A stretch of DNA of 64,000 bases from Bradyrhizobium sp. CCGE-LA001 (GCF_000296215.2 NZ_CP013949.1:4209501-4273500); one strand, 5' to 3'; positions 26,029 to 35,944 are shown, numbered from the stretch's first letter. A program made the numbers and translations. Notes: generated by a model from the letters alone, not told the origin.

Positions 26029-26967
26029 ATGGCCGATGTCGTCGTTGAGCAAGCTCGCTCCGTCCGCGCCGCAAGCTCGCGCAAACGAACCAGCCTTCGC
26101 AATGTTCTCGGGCGGAAATCGACGGTGGCGTTCCTGCTGACGCTGCCGCTGATTTTGCTGATCGCCTCGCTCGTGCTCTATCCGGCGTTCTACTCCGTGC
26201 ACCTGGCGACGCTGAACAAGTCGATGCAGAAGTTCGTCGGCTTGAGCAATTTCACCTTCCTTTTCAAGCGCGACACGTTCTGGATGGTCGTGAGGCAGTC
26301 CTGCATCTTCGCCATCACCGCGGTGTTCTTCAAAGCGCTGCTGGGCTTCATCGTCGCTCATTTCGTGCACAATTTGCCGGCCAAGGGCCAACGCAAATGG
26401 CGCGGCATGCTGCTGGTGCCGTGGGTGATCCCGCCCGCGATGAGCACTTTGGCCTGGCTGTGGCTGTTCGACCCCTCCTACAGCGCCTTCAACTACACGC
26501 TGTCGTTCTTCGGCATCGGCCCGATTCCCTGGCTCGGCGACACCTTCTGGGCGCGCTTCTCGGTCATCCTCGTCAACGTCTGGTACGGCGCACCCTTCTT
26601 CATGATCATGTATCTGGCGGCGCTGAAATCGGTGCCGGACCAGCTCTATGAGGCGGCCGCCATCGACGGCGCCAATTGGTGGCAGCGGATCTGGTACGTT
26701 ACGCTGCCGATGATGCGCAACATCATTGCCATCACCACGCTGTTCTCGCTGATCGTCACCTTCGCCAATTTCGACATCGTGCGAATCCTGACCTCGGGCG
26801 GCCCGCTGGACTCCACGCACATATTCGCCACCTGGGCGTTCCAGGTCGGCATTCAAAGCAGCGACATTCCACTCGGCGCCTGCGTCTCGCTGTTCATGGT
26901 GCCAATCCTCGCAGTCGCGGCAATCTTCATTCTGCGCGATGTCAGCAAACGTGGGAACGAAGCCTGA
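26029..26967 (+). CDS. Sugar ABC transporter permease (MalF/UgpA type)
   Basis: A 312-residue inner-membrane permease with six predicted segments starting at VAFLLTLPLILLIASLVLYP. The EAA loop is DQLYEAAAIDGANWWQRIWY. I start at MADVVVEQ (AGGA about 10 nt upstream), though a TTG 27 nt earlier is in frame. Its stop overlaps the start of the next permease by one base. Confidence 0.93.
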   Translation: MADVVVEQARSVRAASSRKRTSLRNVLGRKSTVAFLLTLPLILLIASLVLYPAFYSVHLATLNKSMQKFVGLSNFTFLFKRDTFWMVVRQSCIFAITAVFFKALLGFIVAHFVHNLPAKGQRKWRGMLLVPWVIPPAMSTLAWLWLFDPSYSAFNYTLSFFGIGPIPWLGDTFWARFSVILVNVWYGAPFFMIMYLAALKSVPDQLYEAAAIDGANWWQRIWYVTLPMMRNIIAITTLFSLIVTFANFDIVRILTSGGPLDSTHIFATWAFQVGIQSSDIPLGACVSLFMVPILAVAAIFILRDVSKRGNEA

Positions 26968-27878
26968 TGAGCACGCTCGCAATCGACAAAAGCGGCCCCA
27001 CGCGGAAGGTCAAATACCGCAGCATGAGCCGGGATCGCGCCTGGGCGCTGCGCTGGTCCTACTTCTTCCTGGTGCTGTTCGCGATCTTCTCGCTGACCCC
27101 GCCGATCTACATGCTGATCACCTCGCTCAAGAGCAGCGCGGAGATTTCGGCGGCGACCAATCCCTGGTGGGTGTTCAATCCCACCCTGTCGAACTACGTC
27201 GAGCTTTTGACCTCGAACCAGTTTCTGCGCTTCTTCTGGAATTCCGCCATCGTCTCCATCGTCGTCGTGATCGTGACGATGTTGATCAGCATTCCCGCGG
27301 CGTTCGCGCTGGCGCGGATGAAGTTCTGGGGCTCGACGACGCTCGCGACCGGCGTCTTCCTGACCTATTTGGTCCCCGACAGTCTGCTGTTCATTCCGCT
27401 GTTCAAGATGCTGGCGGTTGTCCAGGACGTGACTGGCATCACGCTGCTCAACAAATGGTACGTGCTGCTGTTCATCTATCCGACGCTGACGGTGCCGTTC
27501 TGCACCTGGATCATGATCGGCTATTTCGCCTCGATCCCGAAAGAGCTCGACGAGGCCGCTCTCATCGACGGCGCCTCCTGGCTGCAGACGCTGACGCGGA
27601 TCTTCATCCCCGTCGCCCTGCCCGGGCTGATCGCCGCGACCATCTTCGCCTTCACCGTCTCCTGGGCGCAGTTCCTCTATCCCCTGGTGTTCACGACGTC
27701 GGTAGATCAGCTGGTGCTGCCGGTCGGCATCACCACCACCCTGATCAAGGGCGACGTCTTTAACTGGGGGCAGATCATGACCGGCGCATTGCTCGGCGCC
27801 GCGCCGCCGCTGATCATCTACGCGTTCCTGATGGACTACTACATTGCCGGCCTGACCGCCGGTGCGACAAAGGGTTGA
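26967..27878 (+). CDS. Sugar ABC transporter permease (MalG/UgpE type)
   Basis: A 303-residue permease with six segments, the MalG-type N-terminus (FSLTPPIYMLITSLKSSAEI) and the EAA loop KELDEAALIDGASWLQTLTR. The ATG shares a base with the stop of the partner gene (TGATG), so they are probably translated in fixed ratio. With the partner it forms the translocation pore. Confidence 0.93.
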   Translation: MSTLAIDKSGPTRKVKYRSMSRDRAWALRWSYFFLVLFAIFSLTPPIYMLITSLKSSAEISAATNPWWVFNPTLSNYVELLTSNQFLRFFWNSAIVSIVVVIVTMLISIPAAFALARMKFWGSTTLATGVFLTYLVPDSLLFIPLFKMLAVVQDVTGITLLNKWYVLLFIYPTLTVPFCTWIMIGYFASIPKELDEAALIDGASWLQTLTRIFIPVALPGLIAATIFAFTVSWAQFLYPLVFTTSVDQLVLPVGITTTLIKGDVFNWGQIMTGALLGAAPPLIIYAFLMDYYIAGLTAGATKG

Positions 27879-27884
27879 TGTCTC

Positions 27885-28985
<1,101 letters not shown>

Positions 28986-29019
28986 GGGCCGGACAAGAAA
29001 CTCGCGCAGGCAGGGGACG

Positions 29020-30009
29020 ATGGCGACCAACAAGAAGAAGATTTTCGTTACGCAAACTTTGTCGCAAGGGGCGCGCGCCCTCCTCACCCAGCGGGACGAT
29101 ATCGAGCTCGTCGAATTTCCGAACCTGATCTCGGCCAAGGATTTCGAGGCCCTGCTGAAGAGCCACGCTCCCGTCCATGGCGTGGCGCTGGGTGCCACGG
29201 CCTTCGGCGAGACCGAGCTCGAAGCTTCAAGAGACATGAAGGTGGTGACCCGCATCGGCGTCGGCTACGACGCCGTCGACGTGCCTGCCCTGTCCCGCCG
29301 CAAGGTGCCGCTGATGGTCGCGGGCAGCGCCAACTCGCCCTCGGTCGCCGAGCAGGCGCTGTTCATGATGCTGACGCTGGCCAAGCGCGCCAACGAGATG
29401 CACGCCTGCGTCAAGGACGGCCAGTGGGCCAATCGCCTCGGCATGCTGCCGTTCGATCTCTACGGCAAGACCGTGCTGATCATCGGCTTCGGCCGCATCG
29501 GCAGCCGTACCGCCAAGCGGTGCCTGGCGATGGAAATGAACGTCCAGGTCTACGATCCCTACAAACCCACCGCCGACATCAAGGCGGCCGGCTGCGAGCC
29601 CGTCGCCGATCTCGACGCCGCGTTGCCGAATGCCGATTTCGTCACCATCCACTGCCCGAAGACGCCGGAAACCGTCGGCCTGTTCGATGCGGCGCGTATC
29701 GGCCGGATGAAGCCGGGGTCCTATCTCATCAACACCGCGCGCGGCGGCATCGTGAAGGAAGCTGCGCTGTACGACGCCCTCACCTCCGGAAAGCTCGCCG
29801 GCGCCGGTATCGACGTGTTCGAGGTCGAGCCGCCGCCAATCAGCAACGCACTGTTCGCGCTGCCCAACGTCATCATGGCTCCGCATGTCGCCGGCGTCAC
29901 CGTCGAGGCAGTGAGCCGCATGAGCGAGCAGACCGCGCGCAACATCCTCAGTGTGCTGGACGGCGATCCGATCCGGCAGAACATCATCAATCAGGACGTG
30001 CTGGGCTGA
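29020..30009 (+). CDS. D-isomer-specific 2-hydroxyacid dehydrogenase
   Basis: A 329-residue NAD(P)-dependent dehydrogenase of the SerA/GhrB superfamily. The Rossmann motif is GKTVLIIGFGRIGSRTAKR; the catalytic Arg is in LINTARGGIVKE, the Glu in GIDVFEVEP, and the His in VIMAPHVAGVT. The SerA C-terminal ACT domain is absent, so 3-phosphoglycerate is not assured as substrate; sugar acids or glyoxylate-type acids are possible. It starts 34 bp after the sugar ATPase, on the same strand, so it probably acts on a product of the imported ligand. Confidence 0.9.
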   Translation: MATNKKKIFVTQTLSQGARALLTQRDDIELVEFPNLISAKDFEALLKSHAPVHGVALGATAFGETELEASRDMKVVTRIGVGYDAVDVPALSRRKVPLMVAGSANSPSVAEQALFMMLTLAKRANEMHACVKDGQWANRLGMLPFDLYGKTVLIIGFGRIGSRTAKRCLAMEMNVQVYDPYKPTADIKAAGCEPVADLDAALPNADFVTIHCPKTPETVGLFDAARIGRMKPGSYLINTARGGIVKEAALYDALTSGKLAGAGIDVFEVEPPPISNALFALPNVIMAPHVAGVTVEAVSRMSEQTARNILSVLDGDPIRQNIINQDVLG

Positions 30010-30186
30010 CGAGCCAGGGCCGGCGGCCGAGGCTCAATGAGTATCCACGCCTTCGGAAGGCCAGAAAGCGTCCCATTTTGGTGCAGATCGGGCCCCAACT
30101 CAGCCTTAATCAAGCGCGCGTAATGGTGTCGGAAACGCGGCGGCAGGGGGACAGACTGGCCGGCGCGTCGAGCTGGAGGATGAACC

Positions 30187-30726
30187 TTGTCAGAGATCGA
30201 TCCGACCGACCAAACGCTGGCGACCATCGCCAGCATCCTGGAGAACCCCGAGCCCGTCCTCGTCATTCGCAAGACCGAGACCGAGATCGTGGTCGCCGGA
30301 GAGCGCGAGCACACGGACGCAGACGATCGGCAGGTCGTCGACGCGGTGGCTGAAGAGCATCCGTCGGTCGAAGAGCATGCATCAGTCGACGAGCATCCAT
30401 TGGTCGACGAGCATCCACTGGTCGAGGAGCAGCCGCTGGTGCCGGAGCACACCGACGCCGACGGCTACAGCAAGGTCGGCCCCGGCCCGATGGTGGCGAT
30501 CCGGCTGAAATGGACGGTCCATCGCGGCGACGACGACCAGTTCTACGTCCACGAGACCATCGGCGAGCAATCCGCCCCTGTGATCAGCGGCCCGATGACG
30601 AGCGAGGCCGCCGTGCGCTTCGTCGACGAGCGCGAGGACGAGGCACACCGTCGCTTCGAAGAGCTGCGCAGCGAGATCGCCGGCCGCAGCTCGCTCGCCG
30701 ATTACGAGCGCAAGGGCGAAGCGTAG
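30187..30726 (+). CDS. Acidic repeat protein of unknown function
   Basis: A 179-residue cytoplasmic protein. Residues 55-87 consist of five 6-residue repeats of the type EHPLVD/EHPSVE, encoded by 18-bp units. The C-terminal half (VAIRLKWTVHRGDDDQFYVH through GPMTSEAAVRFVDERE) has ordinary globular composition. The start is TTG: GGAGG lies 7 nt upstream, while the ATG at 30180 is in a different, shadow-like frame. The function is unknown; repeat number may vary between strains. Confidence 0.72.
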   Translation: MSEIDPTDQTLATIASILENPEPVLVIRKTETEIVVAGEREHTDADDRQVVDAVAEEHPSVEEHASVDEHPLVDEHPLVEEQPLVPEHTDADGYSKVGPGPMVAIRLKWTVHRGDDDQFYVHETIGEQSAPVISGPMTSEAAVRFVDEREDEAHRRFEELRSEIAGRSSLADYERKGEA

Positions 30727-30741
30727 GCCTGAGCGCACGCC

Positions 30742-30869
30742 TCGTCCTTCGAGACGACCGCTTCGCGGTCTCCTCAGGATGAGGCTAAGCAGCCTCGGTG
30801 CTCGTTGGAACTAGCGCACACTGGGTCCTCATCCTGAGGGCCCGCCAACGGCGGGCGTCTCGAAGGATG
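30742..30869. repeat. Palindromic intergenic repeat, family C (paired hairpins)
   Basis: Two arms, 30742-30784 and 30827-30869, are inverted copies of each other (TCCTCAGGATGAGG against CCTCATCCTGAGG, and CGTCCTTCGAGAC against GTCTCGAAGGATGG). Each arm holds an inner hairpin (GACCGCTTCGCGGTC; GCCCGCCAACGGCGGGC). The unit looks like a mobile palindromic element of the REP/BIME kind. Confidence 0.8.
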
Positions 30870-30937
30870 GCCGCAGGCAGATCCCCTCGACATGCGATCG
30901 CCCTGCCCACTGGGGCGAGTGAACATCGAACCCGCCG

Positions 30938-31447
30938 CTACTTCTTTCCCAAAAAGTCCTTCTTCACCAGCTCGACGCCAGCGTGCCGCAAGAGGTCGTA
31001 GGCCGTCGTCACGTGAAAGAAGAACTGGGGGACGCTGAAGGTCAGCAGCAGCGTCCGCCCGGTGAAGGGCAGCTCGGTGCCGTTCTTCAGCCTGAAGAAA
31101 ACATTGCGTTCGGCCGACGCGTCGATCTCGGCGCGCGGCAGGCTCTCGATGAACTCGATCGACGTCGCGATGCGCGCCTGAAGTCCGGCCATGTCGTGCT
31201 CGAGCACCGGCAGCACCACCGGCTCGCGCTCGGCCAGCAAGGCCGGAGCGACCGTGGCATGGCGGCAGGCCTCGCCGACCTGCTGCGCCAGATCGTACAT
31301 GTTCGGCGCCATGCGCATGCCGAGCAGGACCGCCGGGTTGAACTTACGGGTCTCGGCATAGGCGACGCCCTTGTCGAGTAGCGCCGACAGATTTCGCAAG
31401 TACGGCACGAAGAGGCCCACCGAAGCCTCGTACATCGAAATCGTCAT
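30938..31447 (-). CDS. DUF1993 family protein
   Basis: A 169-residue protein that begins MTISMYEASVGLFVPYLRNL and contains FNPAVLLGMRMAPNMYDLAQ and TLLLTFSVPQFFFHVTTAYD, matching the DUF1993 fold, which belongs to the DinB-like four-helix group. The activity is unknown; the DinB-like fold usually holds a metal, but the His triad is not clear here. I start at 31447 with AGGA upstream; the longer frame is shadow-like. It is divergent from the PheC-like gene. Confidence 0.85.
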   Translation of the reverse strand: MTISMYEASVGLFVPYLRNLSALLDKGVAYAETRKFNPAVLLGMRMAPNMYDLAQQVGEACRHATVAPALLAEREPVVLPVLEHDMAGLQARIATSIEFIESLPRAEIDASAERNVFFRLKNGTELPFTGRTLLLTFSVPQFFFHVTTAYDLLRHAGVELVKKDFLGKK

Positions 31448-31548
31448 CTCTGAATTTCCTTCACTTCCACCTCGCCAGCGACGAGCATCTGGTCTAAATC
31501 CACACTCAAGAGCTGCACAATGACAGCTCGGGCATGGGTGGAAAAGAG

Positions 31549-32331
31549 ATGATCGTTCGAATCTGCACCGCTTTGGCCGTGGTGTTGCTGGTGAGTGTCT
31601 CGGCGCTGGCGCAGCAGGCATCGCCCTCGCGCCTCGACGAGATCGTCAAGCGCGGCACCTTGCGCGTCGGCATGACCGGCGACTACAAGCCCTTCACCTA
31701 TCTGGACAAGACCACGCAGCAGTTCAGCGGCTTCGACGTCGACATGGCGCAGTCGCTCGGCAAGGCGCTCGGCGTCAAGGTCGAATTCGTGCCGACGGCC
31801 TGGCCGAAGCTGATGAAGGATTTCGAGGCCGACCAGTTCGACATCGCCATGGGCGGCATCTCGGTCACGCTCGATAGGCAGAAGAAGGGCTTTTTCTCCA
31901 CGCCGATCATGCGCGAGGGCAAGACGCCGATCGCGCGCTGCGCCGACGTCGGCAAGTACCAGAGCATCTCCGACATCGACAAGAAGGGCACCCGGATCAT
32001 CGTCAATCCCGGCGGCACCAACGAGCGCTTCGCGCGTGCCAACATCAGGGATGCCGAGATCACGGTCTTCGCCGACAACACCGTGATCTTCGACGAAATC
32101 GCCAAGGGCAACGCCGATCTGATGATGACGGACGCCTCGGAGACGCGCTACCAGCAGAAGCAGCACGCCGGCGTGCTCTGCGCGGTGCATCCCGAAAAGC
32201 CGTTCGATTTCTCCGAGAAGGCCTACTGGCTCCAGCGCGACATGGCGCTGAAGGCCTTCATCGACCAGTGGCTGCACATTTCCATGGAAGACGGCAGCTA
32301 CAGGAAAATCTTCGCGGCGTGGTTCGACTGA
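31549..32331 (+). CDS. PheC-like periplasmic cyclohexadienyl dehydratase or family 3 binding protein
   Basis: A 260-residue protein with a signal peptide (MIVRICTALAVVLLVSVSALAQQ) and an SBP family 3 fold. The segments TGDYKPFTYLD, FEADQFDIAMGGISVTLDRQ, IIVNPGGTNERFARAN and HPEKPFDFSEKAYWLQRD closely follow PheC, a periplasmic enzyme that dehydrates prephenate or arogenate to phenylpyruvate or phenylalanine. Related true amino-acid binding proteins lack most of these segments. I start at the ATG 15 nt inside the longest frame because GGTGGAAAAGAG precedes it. No ABC permease is adjacent, which supports an enzyme. Confidence 0.78.
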   Translation: MIVRICTALAVVLLVSVSALAQQASPSRLDEIVKRGTLRVGMTGDYKPFTYLDKTTQQFSGFDVDMAQSLGKALGVKVEFVPTAWPKLMKDFEADQFDIAMGGISVTLDRQKKGFFSTPIMREGKTPIARCADVGKYQSISDIDKKGTRIIVNPGGTNERFARANIRDAEITVFADNTVIFDEIAKGNADLMMTDASETRYQQKQHAGVLCAVHPEKPFDFSEKAYWLQRDMALKAFIDQWLHISMEDGSYRKIFAAWFD

Positions 32332-32332
32332 C

Positions 32333-32833
32333 ATGCGAAGAGAATTAGCGCTCGCAATCGTGCTCGGGATCGGCGGGGTCCACGGTGCGCTCGCGCAGTC
32401 CAAGTTCACACCCGCGACCGGGCCGCTCTGCAAGGACGAGTCGACAGAACAGCTCGGTCTGTGGACCTGTCCGGGTCCGGCCGGCTACGTGGTGAGCTTT
32501 GCCGACGAAGGCAACATCGTATCGATCACGATTGCGCCTCGGAGCGCGATCGAGAAGGTGTCCGGACCGACTGCGCAATGGCGCGGTGCCGGCAAGTCGT
32601 TTGGCGAAAAGGTCCAATGGATCATGCGAGGCGGTGTCCCAAGGGCCGCGGTGATCCGTACCTGGCGAACGGTCGACGAGGATGAGAAGGAGCTCCAGGA
32701 GCTCTCCGTGTTCGCGATCAGTGGCGCAAAGGCCTGCCTCGTTGGTTCGGTCGATGTTCACACCGATAAGGCGAACGACGCAGCGCTGGCCCGCGCCCAA
32801 CAGGCGGCCGATGCAGGGTGTCCGCGGAAGTAG
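32333..32833 (+). CDS. Secreted hypothetical protein
   Basis: A 166-residue exported protein (signal MRRELALAIVLGIGGVHGALAQ). The mature part has four Cys (LCKDES, LWTCPGPAG, KACLVGS, DAGCPRK) and so may contain two disulfides. It begins one base after the stop of the PheC-like gene, so the two are probably co-transcribed. No family is recognised. Confidence 0.72.
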   Translation: MRRELALAIVLGIGGVHGALAQSKFTPATGPLCKDESTEQLGLWTCPGPAGYVVSFADEGNIVSITIAPRSAIEKVSGPTAQWRGAGKSFGEKVQWIMRGGVPRAAVIRTWRTVDEDEKELQELSVFAISGAKACLVGSVDVHTDKANDAALARAQQAADAGCPRK

Positions 32834-32960
32834 ACGCGGCGCACTGAATTTTCGCCCGGTCAGGTGCGTCACATCGGACCGGGCGCCGCCCCGCCCAACT
32901 CCGGGCAGAGTTCGGCGTTATTGAACCAAGGTCGGCGCGAGCACGACTCATACCGAGAAC

Positions 32961-32976
32961 AGTGATCTAGATCACT
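32961..32976. promoter_or_regulatory. Crp/Fnr-type palindrome upstream of the DUF2147 gene
   Basis: AGTGATCTAGATCACT is a perfect 16-bp palindrome whose halves resemble both the CRP form (GTGA-N6-TCAC) and the FNR/FixK form (TGAT-N4-ATCA). Its centre is 69 bp upstream of the start codon at 33038. A run of five T follows, but the palindrome has no loop, so it is unlikely to be a terminator. Confidence 0.45.
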
Positions 32977-33037
32977 TTTTGCGATCGAGCCGGGGCGTAA
33001 AGCGTCGGTCCGGGGACTATCTGCTCAGGAGATGGAA

Positions 33038-33886
33038 ATGAGGAAGCTGTTGGCCGCGGCCGCATTCCTTTTGGCGAGCACAGCTGCTCAAGCCCAGTAC
33101 ACTTTCGAATATGGCGGGCGCACCATCCGCATCGATCCGGACCGCGGCACGGTGCAGATTCCCGGCGTGTACGACAACACCGGCCAAGGCAAGGCCAAGA
33201 AGGCCAAGAAGAACGAGCAGACGCCGCAGCAGGCCACGGTCGATCCGCAGGCGCCTGCCGCACCGGCTCCCGCGCCCGCCGCCCCGCCGCCTGCCGCGGT
33301 GCAAGCCCCCGCAGCTGCGGCCGTCGCACCGCCCCCGCCGGCTCCGCCGCCGACGACGACTGCCACCAACACACCGGCCGCTACGGCCGTGCTGCCGCCG
33401 CCGCCCGCCCCGCCTCCGGCCGCTGCGCCGGCCGAGCAGCAGGCCGCGCCCGCCGTGGCGCCGCCCCCCGCTCCGACCGTGGCGACTGCGCCACCGGCAC
33501 CGCCTCTGCCACCCGCCCCGGCGCCTGCCCCCGTTCAGGCAGCCGCAGCACCGGCTGCTCCGGCAACAGCGCCCACGCGCGATCTCAGCTCGCCGCTCGG
33601 CGTCTGGCTCACAGAGGAGAAGGAAGGCAAGGTCCGCATCGAGCAATGCGGCAGCAATCTCTGCGGCTATTCGGTCGATTCCAAATCCAACCAGAACGGC
33701 GAGCAGGTCCTGATCAACATGAAGCCCGACAAGGACCAAAAATGGTCGGGCCGCATCCTCGATCCAAATTCCGGTTCGACCTACGATTCGACCATCGCGA
33801 TGAAGGGCACCGACCGCCTACGCGTGCAAGGCTGCGCCTTCGGCGGCATGTTCTGCGGCGGCCAGACCTGGACGCGGGTGAACTGA
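33038..33886 (+). CDS. Secreted DUF2147 protein with a Pro/Ala-rich linker
   Basis: A 282-residue exported protein: signal peptide (MRKLLAAAAFLLASTAAQA), short N-terminal segment (YTFEYGGRTIRIDPDRGTV), a Pro/Ala linker of about 130 residues, and a C-terminal DUF2147 beta-barrel domain (SPLGVWLTEEKEGKVRIEQC, LCGYSV, GRILDPNSGSTYDSTI). The Cys residues in the domain may pair. I prefer the second ATG, with AGGAG 6 nt upstream; the first would leave no spacing. A strong terminator follows and a palindrome precedes. Confidence 0.82.
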   Translation: MRKLLAAAAFLLASTAAQAQYTFEYGGRTIRIDPDRGTVQIPGVYDNTGQGKAKKAKKNEQTPQQATVDPQAPAAPAPAPAAPPPAAVQAPAAAAVAPPPPAPPPTTTATNTPAATAVLPPPPAPPPAAAPAEQQAAPAVAPPPAPTVATAPPAPPLPPAPAPAPVQAAAAPAAPATAPTRDLSSPLGVWLTEEKEGKVRIEQCGSNLCGYSVDSKSNQNGEQVLINMKPDKDQKWSGRILDPNSGSTYDSTIAMKGTDRLRVQGCAFGGMFCGGQTWTRVN

Positions 33887-33913
33887 GCACGGGCTGATCG
33901 CTCTTACGAAGAC

Positions 33914-33942
33914 AAGGGGCCCATGATGCGGGCCCCTTTTTT
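33914..33942 (+). terminator. Rho-independent terminator of the DUF2147 gene
   Basis: A 9-bp stem, AAGGGGCCC with GGGCCCCTT, loop of 7 nt, followed by a T run (33937-33942), starting 28 bp after the stop codon. Confidence 0.9.
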
Positions 33943-34063
33943 GCGCGCCGTGCCGTTGCGGGGTGCGTAACGTCACACAGCCTCCTGTGCACGTGACAGC
34001 CCTCACACCGCCGGTTCCGCACGCATGTCACCGTCCCCGCATGGTCAACCACAGGGGCGTGTC

Positions 34064-34420
34064 ATGAACGCGTTTCGCAAGGCTCTCTTCGCCACCGCCG
34101 TCGTCGTCGCTGTCCCGTTCGCGCAAGCGAATGCTGCGACAAGCAGTTTCGACGGCGCGTGGAACGTCCGCATCGCCTCATCGAGCCAGGCCTGCGGCAA
34201 CGGCGCGACCGTCTCGATTGGCATCAACAACGGTCAGATTGCGTCGAGCAGCGCCGCCGTGACGGCGTCGGGCCGCGTCGCCGAAGCCGGCCGCATTAAC
34301 GTCACCCTGAGCACCGGCATCAAGCGCGCGGTCGGCTTCGGCCGGCTCAGCGGTGCGTCCGGCTCCGGCACCTGGCGCGGCGCCATGTGCACGGGGACAT
34401 GGACGGCGGAAAGGATGTGA
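34064..34420 (+). CDS. Small secreted protein of unknown function
   Basis: A 118-residue exported protein: signal peptide MNAFRKALFATAVVVAVPFAQANA, then a beta-rich domain (SSFDGAWNVRIASSS, GATVSIGINNGQI, GRINVTLSTGIKRAVGFGRL, SGTWRGAMCTGTWTAERM) with two Cys. The start at 34064 has GGGGCG upstream and gives the clean signal peptide; the frame can be extended to 34025 without benefit. No family is recognised with confidence. Confidence 0.72.
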   Translation: MNAFRKALFATAVVVAVPFAQANAATSSFDGAWNVRIASSSQACGNGATVSIGINNGQIASSSAAVTASGRVAEAGRINVTLSTGIKRAVGFGRLSGASGSGTWRGAMCTGTWTAERM

Positions 34421-34425
34421 GCGTC

Positions 34426-34560
34426 CGTGTCCCGGACGCGGTGCAGCGTGTAACGCTGCGCCGCTGAGCCGGGACCCAGCATTCTTCGTGTGTCCCAAAT
34501 CTCTGGGTCCCGGCTCTGCGCCGCATCGCCGTGTGGCGATGCGTCTTGTCCGGGACGCGA
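34426..34560. repeat. Palindromic intergenic repeat, family B copy 2
   Basis: It shares GTCCCGGACGC, GCCGGGACCC, GGGTCCCGGCTCTGCGCCGC and TTGTCCGGGACGCGAG with the copies at 8558-8676 and 48617-48755. The ends are complementary. It separates the small secreted-protein gene from the convergent cupin gene. Confidence 0.75.
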
Positions 34561-34565
34561 GAGCT

Positions 34566-34970
34566 TCAGCCGACTGCAGCCCCGTATTCCGCGTCGGTCA
34601 CCGGCTCCAGCCAGGTCGAGTAGACGCCATCAAGTGCTTCCTGCATGGCGATGTGGCACATGCCGTTGGTGGGCGATGCGCCGTGCCAGTGCAATTCGCC
34701 GGGCGGAATCCAGACGGTGTCGCCGGGACGGATCTCCCTGACAGGACCGCCCTTGGACTGGACACGCCCGACGCCGGAGATGACGTAGAGCGTCTGCCCG
34801 AGCGGATGGTGATGCCAGTTGGTGCGCGCGCCCGGCTCGAACGCAACGCGCGAGCAGTTCAACCGTGCCGGCGCGGGCGCCATGATGACGGGGTCCTGCC
34901 ACACCGTGCCGGTGAAGTTTTCCTTGGGCGCGCGGCGGGTCGGGCGCGTGCCTGCAACAGTGATCTCCAT
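34566..34970 (-). CDS. Single-domain cupin protein
   Basis: A 134-residue cupin with the metal-binding motif 1 in RTNWHHHPLGQTLYVISGVG (two or three His and a Gln/Glu position) and motif 2 in PGELHWHGASPTNGM. It resembles small carboxymuconolactone-decarboxylase-associated or quercetinase-like cupins; substrate unknown. GAGG lies 5 nt before the ATG. It follows the RraA-like gene by 17 bp on the same strand and is probably co-transcribed with it. Confidence 0.88.
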   Translation of the reverse strand: MEITVAGTRPTRRAPKENFTGTVWQDPVIMAPAPARLNCSRVAFEPGARTNWHHHPLGQTLYVISGVGRVQSKGGPVREIRPGDTVWIPPGELHWHGASPTNGMCHIAMQEALDGVYSTWLEPVTDAEYGAAVG

Positions 34971-34987
34971 GGGGTCCTCGCTTTTCG

Positions 34988-35686
34988 TTACTTCTTGCTG
35001 GCCGCGTAGCGCGCCTTGGTTTCGGCGTTCATGGGATAGAGGCCCGGCAGCACCGCGCCGTTGTTGACCTCGTTGACGATCCAGGCCTCCATGCGCTCCT
35101 GCTCGACGCCTTCGTTGAGCACGTGATCGAGCATCGCCTGCGGGATCAGCACGCAACCATCCTGATCGGCGACGACGATATCGTTCGGGAACACCGCGAC
35201 GCCGCCGCAGCCGATCGGCTCGCCCCAGCCGACGAAGGTGAGGCCCGCGACCGACGGCGGCGCGGCATAACCGTCGCACCAGACCGGCAGATTGGTGCCG
35301 AGCACGCCCTCGACGTCACGCACGACGCCGTCGGTGACGAGCGCGGTCACGCCGCGCTTGACCATGCGCGCGCAGAGAATGTCGCCGAAGATGCCGGCAT
35401 CGGTGATGCCCATGGCGTCAACCACGGCGATGCAGCCATCGGGCATTGCCTCGATCGCGGTGCGGGTCGAAATCGGTGACGACCAGGATTCCGGCGTCGC
35501 CAGATCCTCGCGGGCCGGCACGAAGCGCAGCGTGAAGGCAGGTCCCACCAGACGCGGCAGCCCCGGACGCAACGGCCGCGCACCGCGCATCCACACGTTG
35601 CGCAGGCCCTTCTTCAACAGGACCGTGGTGATGGTGGCGGTGGTGATGCCGGCGAGGGTCTTGCGGGCTTCGGGGGACAGCGACAT
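34988..35686 (-). CDS. RraA-like protein (HMG/CHA aldolase-type fold)
   Basis: A 232-residue RraA-family protein. The pocket motif is GDILCARMVKRGVTALVTDG followed by VRDVEG, in which Asp and Arg would bind a divalent metal and oxalate-like substrates. Some members are 4-hydroxy-4-methyl-2-oxoglutarate or oxaloacetate aldolases and others inhibit RNase E; the metal-binding D and R favour an aldolase. I start at MSLSPEARKTLAG; a 42-residue extension upstream has no family character. The downstream cupin fits a small catabolic unit. Confidence 0.86.
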   Translation of the reverse strand: MSLSPEARKTLAGITTATITTVLLKKGLRNVWMRGARPLRPGLPRLVGPAFTLRFVPAREDLATPESWSSPISTRTAIEAMPDGCIAVVDAMGITDAGIFGDILCARMVKRGVTALVTDGVVRDVEGVLGTNLPVWCDGYAAPPSVAGLTFVGWGEPIGCGGVAVFPNDIVVADQDGCVLIPQAMLDHVLNEGVEQERMEAWIVNEVNNGAVLPGLYPMNAETKARYAASKK

Positions 35687-35944
35687 GGAAACGGACGAGC
35701 TCCGAGGTGTGGGAAAGAACGCGCGCATCTTGCGAGCCGCAGCCCTTGCGTCAAGAGCCAAGAGGCTGCCAATAACGCAGGGCCGCCGGGCTATTATGCG
35801 ACGCGATAACAAGGCTTTATCGCTTCCCCTTGCATTAATTTATTGGACTTGCGGGCGCATTTACGCGAAGCAGGACGAGGCGGAACTCGCACGCTGAGGG
35901 CCGCATTCCTCCGAAGCCCGATTTCGACAGCTCCTCGACAGTCC

